This document shows, piece by piece, positions 49,518-58,406 of a stretch of 58,946 nt of DNA. The notes beneath the pieces were generated by a model, which was given only the letters and a program-made list of their open reading frames with translations, ran no database searches and had not been told where the DNA came from. How positions within the stretch are numbered: the first letter of the stretch is position 1; every line of letters starts with the position of its first letter. The DNA comes from JBMDXK01 sp048594375. GTDB lineage: Bacteria > Pseudomonadota > Alphaproteobacteria > Rhizobiales > Methylopilaceae. Made by a program: the position numbers and the translations under genes. Location: positions 1-58,946 of the forward strand of contig JBMDXK010000026.1 of NCBI GenBank assembly GCA_048594375.1, written 5' to 3'.

Positions 49518-50591
49518 TTATGATTTTCCTAAGACTTCATCGGGATTCATGCCGAGTTTCTTTAAAAGATTTTCCAAGAGACCTTTAAGCCTGACAACTT
49601 CAGCCTGATTTTCTTGATTTGCAGAGATTGCATTATCTCTTTCTGCCACTAGTTCTTTGTTTTTTCTCATCAATCTTTGATTTACTTGCATTGTAATTTC
49701 GGCATTATGATTAATAAATGCGCCAGTGTGTGCTGCTACATCATCTCTGTCTCTTCTATTCATAGAGCGAACAATTTCTTTTCCTTTATCTGTATTTTTA
49801 TTTTCTAATGCAGCCACTTCAGCCTTGAGCCTTTCAACTTCATCTTTGTGTGGCTGGACTTTCTCTCTGTAATCACTTTTTAGCCTCAAATTAAACTGGC
49901 TTACTAAATCTTTAACTTCCTGATCTAACGAAATATTAATCTGTTGAAGTTGCCTTATGACTTCGTTTGTTTTTGTATAACTTTCTTTATAACTATTAAC
50001 CAACCTCCCTGCACTATCAGCGCGATCTTTCTCTTTTCCAATATGTCTATGCAATACACCAATTTCACGTTGCAGCGTGTTAATGTTGCCTTTGAGGTGC
50101 TCCTCAAATTCTGCACGCCGCATAATATCTTGTTCCAACGCTGCTATAGTATTTTCACGGCTTATTGCTCTTTCTTTTACTTTTTCTCTTTTTTTCTGGT
50201 CAAAAGCTATCCGTTGTTCTCTATCCTTCAGCAACCCTTCATTGCGCACTTTCAGATCTTGCAAGTCAGCTAGTTCTGTATCTCGAATTTTTTGATCGGT
50301 TTCAAAACGCCTTTGGTCTTCTTGTAATTTTTCATAATCTTTTATAAGATCACCTTCTAATTGTTCCGCAAAAGAATAGGCTTCATATTCAACTTGCTCT
50401 TTTATACCTTCGTATGCGTGTAATTGTTGTAAATTACTATCAGAAGGCCTTCTATTTAAGGAGGGCTGAGATGAAAGAGACAGACCTGCAACATTTCGTG
50501 AAAATTGCTCAATTTTAGCATCAAAACCAGCACTGCTGGGTGCTGGAGGAGTATTAGGCCTTGACGTTCTTGCACCAACCGGAGAAACCAT
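49518..50591 (-). CDS. Lineage-specific coiled-coil protein
   Basis: 357 aa. The N-terminus MVSPVGARTSRPNTPPAPSS is disordered and similar in character to that of the 41147-42610 product (both begin MV-x-P with Pro-rich sequence). Residues about 70-340 are almost continuous coiled coil (QVEYEAYSFAEQLEGDL, KREKVKERAISREN, VERLKAEVAALENKN). There is no signal peptide or membrane helix. The gene is A+T-rich compared with its neighbours and inserted between scpB and the FbpC-type gene. It has no recognised family; a cytoskeletal or secreted role is possible. Confidence 0.75.
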   Translation of the reverse strand: MVSPVGARTSRPNTPPAPSSAGFDAKIEQFSRNVAGLSLSSQPSLNRRPSDSNLQQLHAYEGIKEQVEYEAYSFAEQLEGDLIKDYEKLQEDQRRFETDQKIRDTELADLQDLKVRNEGLLKDREQRIAFDQKKREKVKERAISRENTIAALEQDIMRRAEFEEHLKGNINTLQREIGVLHRHIGKEKDRADSAGRLVNSYKESYTKTNEVIRQLQQINISLDQEVKDLVSQFNLRLKSDYREKVQPHKDEVERLKAEVAALENKNTDKGKEIVRSMNRRDRDDVAAHTGAFINHNAEITMQVNQRLMRKNKELVAERDNAISANQENQAEVVRLKGLLENLLKKLGMNPDEVLGKS

Positions 50592-50778
50592 TGCTTTTAC
50601 TCACTTTCACAATACAAAAAGGTTTTTAACTGCCTCAGGCAAGGGCAATCAAAACAGCTTTTTAAAAATTAACCATGCGTTTTTTAGAAGATATTTTCAA
50701 AGACGTAAACAAAATAAATCAGCGAAATTTATAGCTGAGTTCCAGCCTTGAACTATAAAACTTTGCCATAAACAAAAA

Positions 50779-51486
50779 TTATTCAGCCGCATCCAGCGGC
50801 ATAAACAGCGCTACATCTTCGCCTTCAATCGGTTCTTCATCGTCCCGCAGTGTGGGATCATCGGAAGGCATTGGCACATTCACAGCGGTTGGCACACGCC
50901 CATCCAGCAATCCTGCGGATTTCAGCTCTTCCAGCCCTGGCAGATCGCTAAGCGCGTTAAGGCCAAAGTGATCGAGAAAGGCGGGCGTTGTGCCAAATGT
51001 CACAGGACGCCCTGGGGTTTTGCGCCGCCCGCGCAACCGCACCCAGCCTGTTTCCAGCAGGATTTCAAGCGTTCCGCGCGCCACGGAAACACCGCGGATG
51101 GCCTCTATATCAGCGCGTGTGACAGGCTGATGATAGGCAATAATGGCAAGTGTTTCCTGCGCAACTTTGGAAAGCTTTTTGGTTTCCTGCACGTCTTTGC
51201 GCAAAAAGTAACCCAGATCATCGGCGGTGCGGAATGACCACCGGCCTGCCGTACGCACAAGCTGGATACCCCTGCCCGCATAATGTGCCTGTAGGCTTTC
51301 CAGAACGGTTTCCAGTTTCACATTTTCGGAAATGGCGTTTGCAAGGGTTTCATGATCCAGCGGTTCTTTTGCGGCAAACAGCAGCGCTTCCACAACACGC
51401 TCCGCATGGTGATGGGCAGGACTTTCTGTTCCCCGCAATGGTGCGGAGCCAGTTTTGAAACGGTGCATCAGATCAAACGTGACCAT
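50779..51486 (-). CDS. scpB: Condensin-associated winged-helix protein ScpB
   Basis: 235 aa. Two winged-helix domains: ERVVEALLFAAKEPLDHETL at the start and TLAIIAYHQPVTRADIEAIR, GVSVARGTLEILLETGWVRL, GRRKTPGRPVTFGTT in the middle, all typical ScpB. The acidic tail (DDEEPIEGEDVALFMP) is common in alphaproteobacteria. It partners ScpA and SMC in chromosome segregation and follows scpA by 24 bases. Confidence 0.93.
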   Translation of the reverse strand: MVTFDLMHRFKTGSAPLRGTESPAHHHAERVVEALLFAAKEPLDHETLANAISENVKLETVLESLQAHYAGRGIQLVRTAGRWSFRTADDLGYFLRKDVQETKKLSKVAQETLAIIAYHQPVTRADIEAIRGVSVARGTLEILLETGWVRLRGRRKTPGRPVTFGTTPAFLDHFGLNALSDLPGLEELKSAGLLDGRVPTAVNVPMPSDDPTLRDDEEPIEGEDVALFMPLDAAE

Positions 51487-51510
51487 AGGCGCATATCCTC
51501 CTTCAAAACG

Positions 51511-52320
51511 TTATCCCACCATTGTTTCCGGCAGCGTATGTGCCGCTTTTACCCAGAGCGTTCCAAACGGCTTATCCTGCCGCAGGGTGAGTTCACCTTC
51601 ACGCACCATTTCCAGACTGGCGCTGAATGCAGAAGCCATAACAGAACGGCGGCTGGTTTCAAGGGGTATAAGACCTTTCAACAGCACATCAAGGCCAATC
51701 CATTCAACCGCGCGTCCTAACATGCGCTCCAGCATGGTGCGTGCATCGCTGAGCGACAGCACAGGCCGCTTGGCAATGGTCACATGCGCCAGTGCCGATT
51801 GCTGCCGCTGACGGGCATAAGCCCCCAGAAGATCGTAAAGCGAGGCTTCCCATGCTTTGTGTTTTTGCACCATCACGCCTTCCGGCGCACCGCGGAAAAA
51901 CACATCCTGCCCCAGTTGCGGACGCGCCATAAGCTGTGCGGCAACCTTGCGTATGGCTTCAAGATGCCGCAACCGTTGAGCAAGCTCTTCCGCAAGCAAT
52001 TCGGCGGGAGGCTCATCATCCTGCGCTTCCGGTTGCGGCACCAGCAAACGCGATTTCAGATAAATCAGCCATGCGGCCATGACGAGATAATCGGCGGCAA
52101 GTTCCAGTCTGCGGCGGCGTGCCTCATGGATAAAGCCAAGATATTGTTCGGCCAATGCAGAAATAGAAAGGTGCGTGATGTCAATTTTTTGACGGCGCGC
52201 CAGATCCAGCAGCAGATCGAGTGGGCCTTCAAAGCCATCAAGATCAACCACAAAAGCCGGTTCGCTTTGCGCCTTGATGATCTCGCCATTTTCGTCAAAT
52301 ATACTGAGCTGATCCTGCAC
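51511..52320 (-). CDS. scpA: Kleisin subunit ScpA
   Basis: 269 aa. The kleisin N-terminal domain FVVDLDGFEGPLDLLLDLAR, then RQKIDITHLSISALAEQYL and AADYLVMAAWLIYLKSRLL, is diagnostic. The C-terminal winged helix (SFSASLEMVREGELTLRQ) closes the SMC ring. Full length for the family. It lies 32 bases after nagZ in the leftward cluster. Confidence 0.93.
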   Translation of the reverse strand: MQDQLSIFDENGEIIKAQSEPAFVVDLDGFEGPLDLLLDLARRQKIDITHLSISALAEQYLGFIHEARRRRLELAADYLVMAAWLIYLKSRLLVPQPEAQDDEPPAELLAEELAQRLRHLEAIRKVAAQLMARPQLGQDVFFRGAPEGVMVQKHKAWEASLYDLLGAYARQRQQSALAHVTIAKRPVLSLSDARTMLERMLGRAVEWIGLDVLLKGLIPLETSRRSVMASAFSASLEMVREGELTLRQDKPFGTLWVKAAHTLPETMVG

Positions 52321-52352
52321 ATAACCTCTTGATTTTTTAGTATATCAAAACA

Positions 52353-53396
52353 TTACGCAACAGACTGGGCAGAAAAATGCTGCCGCTCGCGCACCACGGC
52401 GCGGGCAGTTTCCACATCAAATTCCTGCGGGGATTTAATCTGCGCCAGCGCCGCATTGGCGCGACGCAAGGCATCGCCGGAAAGCGCCGGCACCACCGAT
52501 GCAATAGCGTGCATTTCCTGAAGATTTCCGTTGCAATGCAGCACAATATCGCAACCGGCCTCCAGTGCTTTGGTGGTGCGCTCTTCAAACCGCCCGTCAA
52601 GCGCTTTCATGGAGAGATCATCGCTCATCAGCAAGCCATCATAGTTCATATGGGTGCGGATAATATCGTGAATGACCGCCCTCGACCATGTGGCTGGCGC
52701 ATCAGGATCAATGGCACTGTAGATCACATGCGCCGTCATTGCCAGCGGGAAGCGGTTGAGCGCACAGAAGGGCGCAAAATCGGTGGCTTCCAGTGCGTCA
52801 CGGGAGGTTTCCACCACGGGAAGCGCCTCGTGGCTGTCCGCGCGGGCGCGGCCGTGGCCGGGAATGTGCTTGATGACGGGAAGAACCCCCCCATCCAGAA
52901 GCCCAAGTGATGCAGCTTCAGCCAGGGCCGTCACCTGTTCAGGGGTTGTTCCATAAGCGCGATCACCGATTATGTCATGGGCGTCGGGGACAGGTATATC
53001 CAGAACCGGCAGACAGTCAACGGTAATGCCAAAACTGCGCAATTCTTCGGCAATCAGCCGTGCGCCCAGCCGCGTGGCCTGAAGCCCGGCGGTGGGGTTT
53101 TTCTCATAAAGCGCGGCATAGCTTGCGGCCGGCGGATGCCGCTCGGCAAGCGGCGGACGGATCCGCTGCACACGCCCCCCTTCCTGGTCGATCAGTACAG
53201 GAGCATCATCGCGTCCTACGAGTGCGCGAAAATCGGCCACAAGCTGAGTGATTTGCTCACGGTCGTGCAGATTGCGTGCGAACAGGATAAATCCCCACGG
53301 CTGATAGGTTTGAAAAAAAGCACGTTCTTCTTCGGTGAATACCAGACCTTCGCAGCCTGCGATAAATGCCCGTGGCGCCATTGAATTATCCTGCAT
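52353..53396 (-). CDS. nagZ: Beta-N-acetylhexosaminidase NagZ
   Basis: 347 aa. GH3 motifs: FILFARNLHDREQIT, APVLIDQEGGRVQRIRPP, and the catalytic KHIPGHGRARADSHEALP followed by LLMSDDLSMKAL with the Asp nucleophile. NagZ trims GlcNAc from muropeptides during cytoplasmic peptidoglycan recycling. The position before scpA is conserved in alphaproteobacteria. Confidence 0.95.
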   Translation of the reverse strand: MQDNSMAPRAFIAGCEGLVFTEEERAFFQTYQPWGFILFARNLHDREQITQLVADFRALVGRDDAPVLIDQEGGRVQRIRPPLAERHPPAASYAALYEKNPTAGLQATRLGARLIAEELRSFGITVDCLPVLDIPVPDAHDIIGDRAYGTTPEQVTALAEAASLGLLDGGVLPVIKHIPGHGRARADSHEALPVVETSRDALEATDFAPFCALNRFPLAMTAHVIYSAIDPDAPATWSRAVIHDIIRTHMNYDGLLMSDDLSMKALDGRFEERTTKALEAGCDIVLHCNGNLQEMHAIASVVPALSGDALRRANAALAQIKSPQEFDVETARAVVRERQHFSAQSVA

Positions 53397-53618
53397 GATG
53401 TCGGTGTCAAAGCAGATCGACGCAGCAACCGCAATACAGCTTTGAGAAACAAGGTTAATACATTTTTTATAAAAAATTAACTCTATTCTTTGGTTTCACA
53501 GCATAGATTTGGAGCTGCGCATTTTTAAATGTGACAAAGAAATACCGCTAAAACAATGATTTTGCTTATTTTTTCACAATTTTATAAAATAAAAATCACG
53601 GAAGGATAAGACACAAGA

Positions 53619-53644
53619 AAAAAGCCGTTTTGCAGCGGCTTTTT
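53619..53644 (-). terminator. Bidirectional terminator after the SPOR gene
   Basis: AAAAAGCCG (53619-53627), an eight-base loop and CGGCTTTTT (53636-53644): a stem with A and T runs on both sides, serving the leftward SPOR gene. About 220 A+T-rich bases without a gene follow to nagZ. Confidence 0.9.
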
Positions 53645-53681
53645 CTTCAAACCTATAAAAAGAATCAGTAAAGTTGTATTT

Positions 53682-54980
53682 TTATTGCTGGACAATACAG
53701 GTTCCACCGGCATCTTTCAGCGCATTGCACACCGTAATTGCGTCATTGCGGGAAGCGAAAGGGCCAACCCGCAAGCGGTGATATGTTCCACGTTCGCCCA
53801 GGTTTGCAGGCTGGATAACCGGCTGATATTGGCCAAGAACCTGCGCATAACGCCGCTGCATGGCCGCATAGGTCGAACGGGCTTCGGCATCCGAACGGTG
53901 TGAGGCGAGCTGGACGTAAAATCCCGCCCCCCCAGAACTTGCGGCAGGAGCGCGGTCTGGCGACTGATTCTGCGGTGGGGATAAGACGGCTGTTTGTTGT
54001 TGCGCGGGGGCTTGTGCTGGCTGTTGCGCAGCGGCGGATGGATTGGAAGAAGGACGGGATTGCGGCAGCGGCACAGCGACAGGATCCACAGGCACCATTG
54101 GTTGTGTTTGTTGTCCTTCTGGAGCGGCGGGAGCATCGTCCTCTTCTTCCCCGCCAACCATGATGCCAACAGCATTATCGCCCAAGAGCGCCATGCCCTG
54201 AGATGCGCCTTCGCTGGCAGGTTTCTTGATGGTTTCATCCAGAACGGGGGCGACACTTTCGGGAGAGTTGGGCGCGATGCCTGCGGCACCGGGAACGGTT
54301 TCGGGCTTGATAACCACGGTGCGGATACGGCGCATTTCTTCTTCGGACTGGTCATGCGCGTCCTGTGTGCGCTGCTGAGGCCCGCCGGGGAGGATAACCC
54401 GTGAAACATCACGCGGTGCCGCGGGCGGGCGTTCGACCGGCTCTTCAGAGCTGGCAACCACATTGGCATTGGCAGGGTTTCCGCCTTCAATTCGCCCGTA
54501 AATCAGTTTGTTCTGAGCGGAATCTTCTGTGGGTGTGGTGCTGGTTTCAGGCACAATTTTAATGGGGGAAGCATCGGCTTTAATAAGAGGGGGTTCACCG
54601 CTTGCGACCAGTGTATCGCTGGCCAGATAGCGATAACCGGCAACGCCAGCACCTGCAATGAGGACAAGTCCGAACACAGCGCCGAGCATGGCGAGGCCGG
54701 GCGTACGGCGGCGCGGCTCTGGATAGTCGTCATAATCATCGTCGGCATAAGGTTGTGCAGCAGAAGAATGCTGTGGATGCTGATAGCCGGGTTGGAAATC
54801 TGTGGGATAAGGCGCGTCGGCTTCGGGCAGATTATCCAGTTCACGGGGCGCATGGGGCGCGTAAGGATCAGCACTTTCGTGTGCATCAATGTGCGGTTCA
54901 CGGCGTGTGCGAGCAGAACGGGGTGCATCCTGCGGCAGGGAGGAATCATCAAACGGATGGGGCGGACGCTGACCAGTCAT
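53682..54980 (-). CDS. SPOR-domain inner-membrane protein
   Basis: 432 aa. A disordered acidic cytoplasmic part (1-90) precedes a single membrane helix (TPGLAMLGAVFGLVLIAGAG, about 93-112), a Pro/Ala/Gln-rich periplasmic linker and a C-terminal SPOR domain (FYVQLASHRSDAEARSTYAA, then YHRLRVGPFASRNDAITVCN, about 352-432). SPOR domains bind denuded glycan strands at the division septum. Its position next to argS is conserved in Rhizobiales. Confidence 0.9.
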   Translation of the reverse strand: MTGQRPPHPFDDSSLPQDAPRSARTRREPHIDAHESADPYAPHAPRELDNLPEADAPYPTDFQPGYQHPQHSSAAQPYADDDYDDYPEPRRRTPGLAMLGAVFGLVLIAGAGVAGYRYLASDTLVASGEPPLIKADASPIKIVPETSTTPTEDSAQNKLIYGRIEGGNPANANVVASSEEPVERPPAAPRDVSRVILPGGPQQRTQDAHDQSEEEMRRIRTVVIKPETVPGAAGIAPNSPESVAPVLDETIKKPASEGASQGMALLGDNAVGIMVGGEEEDDAPAAPEGQQTQPMVPVDPVAVPLPQSRPSSNPSAAAQQPAQAPAQQQTAVLSPPQNQSPDRAPAASSGGAGFYVQLASHRSDAEARSTYAAMQRRYAQVLGQYQPVIQPANLGERGTYHRLRVGPFASRNDAITVCNALKDAGGTCIVQQ

Positions 54981-54996
54981 TGTACTTCCTGACCAT

Positions 54997-55041
54997 TATA
55001 GCCGAGCTTCAATAAAAGGATCATTTTATATGTCTCAGGCT
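54997..55041 (+). repeat. Intergenic palindromic repeat, copy 2
   Basis: 54997-55029 matches 42717-42749 with three differences. It is followed directly by ATGTCTCAGGCT (55030-55041), the right arm of the hairpin at 42806-42818, as if the middle of copy 1 were deleted. Confidence 0.75.
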
Positions 55042-55169
55042 CTATATAATTACAAAAAAACGAATGTTACGATAACCCTTAAACAAAAAATCTAAATTTT
55101 AGCTAAAGCGCGCAAGATTTTAGAAATACAACCGATCAAGCGTTTGTCACGAGAAGGTCATTGCAGCAT

Positions 55170-56909
55170 TCAGCGCATTTCTTCGGGCGCCGAGACCCCA
55201 AGAATTGCAAGGCTTTGCTTCAGGATGCGCGTTACGCCCTCCACTAAGGCAAGCCGCGCTTCTGTGAGTGCATCATTGTTTTCAACAATAAAGCGCAACT
55301 GCGGCGAATCTTTGCCTTTGTTCCAGTGGCTGTGCAGCAGGGAGGCTAACTCGTGGGCGTAAAACGCAATGCGGTGCGGTTCGTGTGCCAAGGCAGCCGA
55401 TTCGACGATGCGCGGGAATTGCGCCATGTGCTGTATAAGCTTTATTTCGCCTTCGTCGCTCAAAAGGGAGAAATCCGCATGGGGATAATTGAAGGCGCGC
55501 CCTGCGTTTTCAGCTCCCTTGCGCAGGGTGGAATGGCCACGGGCGTGGGCGTACTGCACATAAAATACCGGATTTTCGCGGCTTTGTTCCAGCACTTTGG
55601 CGAAGTCAAAATCGAGCAGCGCATCGTTTTTACGAAACACCATCATGAAGCGCACAGGGTCAACGCCTACTTCATCCACCACATCCCGCAGGGTAACAAA
55701 TTCCCCTGCGCGTTTGGACATTTTTACCGGCTCGCCGTTACGGAAAAGACGCACCAGCTGCACCAGCTTCACATCAAGATCCGCTTGGCCTTTTGATACG
55801 GCCTTAAGGGCGGCCTGCATCCGTTTCACATAGCCGCCGTGATCGGCGCCCCACACGTCAATCTGATGCTTGAATCCACGGGAAAATTTATCTGCATGAT
55901 ACGCGATGTCGGAGGCAAAATAGGTATAGCCGCCGTCGCTTTTCAGCAAGGGGCGATCCACATCATCACCGAACTGGCTGGCGCGGAAAAGGGTTTGTTC
56001 GCGGTCTTCCCAATCGTCAACCGGCTGGCCTTTTGGCGGCTCCAGATGCCCTTCATAGACAAGCCCATCGGCGCGCAATGCGGCCAGCATCGCACCCACT
56101 TTATCTTCAGGGGTCGAGAGGCCACGCTCCGAAAAGAATATATCGTGTTGAATGTTTAACGCTTTGAGATCGCCACGGATTTGCTCCATCATTGCATCAA
56201 TGGCAAGGGTGCGGATATCCTCCAGCCACACGCTTTCCGGCTGGTATTTCAGGCTGTCGCCAAAACGCGCTGCAAGCTCTATCCCCACGGCTTTGAGATA
56301 ATCGCCCGGATATAATCCTTCGGGGATAACAATGGTTTCTCCCAGCGCTTCGCGGTAGCGCAAATGCGCCGAGCGCGCCAGCACATCCACCTGCGCGCCA
56401 GCGTCATTGATATAATATTCACGAGTAACAGAAAACCCTGCAAAATCAAGGAGGTTAGCAAGGGCATCCCCGAAAACCGCTCCACGGCAATGGCCGACAT
56501 GCATCGGACCTGTGGGGTTGGCGGAAACATATTCCACATTGATTTTTTGGTTCTCGCCAATGTGTGAGCGGCCAAAATTATCGTCTTTTAAAACATGACC
56601 AAGAACATGTCCCCACAAATTCTCATCAGCCGTGATGTTGATAAAGCCGGGGCCTGCAACGTCCACAGTTTTAATATCGGCAATTTTTCCGAGTTTTTCA
56701 GCGATTTTTTCTGCCAGATCGCGGGGCTTCATGCCCGCTTCCTTTGCCAGCACCATCGCGGCATTGGTGGCGATATCCCCGTGGCTTGCGTCCCGCGGCG
56801 GCTCCACCGTGATGCGGGAAACATCGGTTGATGATTTTAAAACACCTTCTTTTTCAAGCGCATAGATGCAAGAGTGAATGTGTTGCGCGAATAAAGAAAA
56901 GATATTCAT
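55170..56909 (-). CDS. argS: Arginyl-tRNA synthetase
   Basis: 579 aa from ATG 56909 (MNIFSLFAQHIHSCIYAL). The HIGH-type motif is NPTGPMHVGHCRGAVFGD, and the KMSKS motif is GEPVKMSKRAGEFVTL. An N-terminal Add-1 domain recognises the tRNA D-loop, and the C-terminal DALR helical bundle (NNDALTEARLALVEGVTRIL) binds the anticodon. Full length. Confidence 0.96.
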   Translation of the reverse strand: MNIFSLFAQHIHSCIYALEKEGVLKSSTDVSRITVEPPRDASHGDIATNAAMVLAKEAGMKPRDLAEKIAEKLGKIADIKTVDVAGPGFINITADENLWGHVLGHVLKDDNFGRSHIGENQKINVEYVSANPTGPMHVGHCRGAVFGDALANLLDFAGFSVTREYYINDAGAQVDVLARSAHLRYREALGETIVIPEGLYPGDYLKAVGIELAARFGDSLKYQPESVWLEDIRTLAIDAMMEQIRGDLKALNIQHDIFFSERGLSTPEDKVGAMLAALRADGLVYEGHLEPPKGQPVDDWEDREQTLFRASQFGDDVDRPLLKSDGGYTYFASDIAYHADKFSRGFKHQIDVWGADHGGYVKRMQAALKAVSKGQADLDVKLVQLVRLFRNGEPVKMSKRAGEFVTLRDVVDEVGVDPVRFMMVFRKNDALLDFDFAKVLEQSRENPVFYVQYAHARGHSTLRKGAENAGRAFNYPHADFSLLSDEGEIKLIQHMAQFPRIVESAALAHEPHRIAFYAHELASLLHSHWNKGKDSPQLRFIVENNDALTEARLALVEGVTRILKQSLAILGVSAPEEMR

Positions 56910-57008
56910 TGAATTAAAAGCCAAAATGCAGAAAAGAAATGGAAAAGCAAAAATGGAACAAAGCGGAATGAAACATGCGGAATAAAGCGGAATCCATTCC
57001 TCCTCTGT

Positions 57009-58244
57009 TTACCGCAAGGAGGGCGTTGCGTCAAACAGGCGTTTGTGTTCCTGAAGGGCATAACGATCTGTCATGCCCGCAATGAAATCCCCCACCAGCC
57101 GCGCCAACCCCACTTGCGACAAACCGCTTGCGCGGGCTGCCCATTCTTCGGGCATGGCTTTCGGGCTTTCCATATAACGGTTGTATAATTCACGCACAAT
57201 CTGTTGCGCCCCCTCCATCACCGCATTCACGCTGGGGTGCCGGTACATGCGCGTCATTAAAAATGCCTTGATCTGTTTTTCCTGTGCCGCCATCGTTTCA
57301 GAAAATGCCACCAGTGCATGGCGTGCATAGCGGATGTCTTCCGGCTGTTGCGGATTCAGGGCGCGCAAGCGGCGGGTGCTTTCCGCAATAACGTCTTCCA
57401 CAAAGCGCGTGATAATGCGGCGCACCAGTTCATGGATAAAGCGGGATTCATCAAGATTAGGCCAGAGGGTGTCGATTTCATTGCACATTGCTGCCAGCAT
57501 GGGGATGGATTTTACATCTTCCAGCGTAAACAGCCCTGCCCTGAGGCCATCATCCAGATCATGGGAATTATAGGCAATGTCATCGGCAATGGCAGCCGCT
57601 TGCGCCTCCCCGCTGGCAAAGCTCCACAATTCCAGATCCTGTTTGGCGCTGTATGAAAGAATTGGTGCTGGCACCCCATGGCTATAACTGCCAACGCCTT
57701 TGCCTTCACGAGTCATCAAGGGGCCATTGTGCTTGACCAACCCTTCAAGGGTTTCCCAGCAGAGATTGAGGCCGTCATAGGCCGCATAGCGGTGTTCCAG
57801 CTTGGTGACAATCCGCAGCGACTGGGCATTGTGGTCAAAGCCGCCAACCGCTTTCAGACAAGCATTCAGCGCGCGCTCACCCGCGTGACCAAACGGGGAA
57901 TGCCCCAGATCATGCGCCAGCGCCAGCACTTCTGCAAGGTCTTCGTCAAGCTGCAACGCGCGGGCAATGGAGCGGGCAATCTGTGAGACTTCCAGAGTGT
58001 GCGTGAGCCGGGTGCGGAAATGATCCCCTTCATGGTACACAAACACCTGTGTTTTGTGTTTAAGACGGCGAAAGGCTCCTGAATGCAAGACCCGATCACG
58101 ATCACGCTGGAAATCGGTGCGTGTTGGGCTTGCCTGTTCCGCATAAAGCCTGCCCCTGCCCGGCACCGCACTGGCCGCATAACCGGCGATGGGGCGCAAA
58201 AAGAGCGGCAGCCCACTGCTATCGGGAAAAGACGCACTGTTCAT
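57009..58244 (-). CDS. dgt: dGTP triphosphohydrolase-like protein
   Basis: 411 aa. The HD-domain ligands are seen in TRLTHTLEVSQIARSIARAL (His) and VLALAHDLGHSPFGHAGERA (HD), followed by AIADDIAYNSHDLDDGLRAG with the last Asp. Enzymes of this clade hydrolyse dGTP (some all dNTPs) to nucleoside and triphosphate. Family length is normal. It starts the conserved dgt-argS cluster. Confidence 0.93.
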   Translation of the reverse strand: MNSASFPDSSGLPLFLRPIAGYAASAVPGRGRLYAEQASPTRTDFQRDRDRVLHSGAFRRLKHKTQVFVYHEGDHFRTRLTHTLEVSQIARSIARALQLDEDLAEVLALAHDLGHSPFGHAGERALNACLKAVGGFDHNAQSLRIVTKLEHRYAAYDGLNLCWETLEGLVKHNGPLMTREGKGVGSYSHGVPAPILSYSAKQDLELWSFASGEAQAAAIADDIAYNSHDLDDGLRAGLFTLEDVKSIPMLAAMCNEIDTLWPNLDESRFIHELVRRIITRFVEDVIAESTRRLRALNPQQPEDIRYARHALVAFSETMAAQEKQIKAFLMTRMYRHPSVNAVMEGAQQIVRELYNRYMESPKAMPEEWAARASGLSQVGLARLVGDFIAGMTDRYALQEHKRLFDATPSLR

Positions 58245-58406
58245 GAAGCAGATTCCTTAAACATACTGCATCTTTTCTAGAGTTTGTTGTCACGCTTTGG
58301 CAAGCAAATAATCAACCCCTAGCCTGTCATCCAACCCGTTGGGTTTCGCTGACTGCCGGAGTGCAACAAGCTCTATGATGTAAAATCAGGGTTTGTTATA
58401 AAGCTT

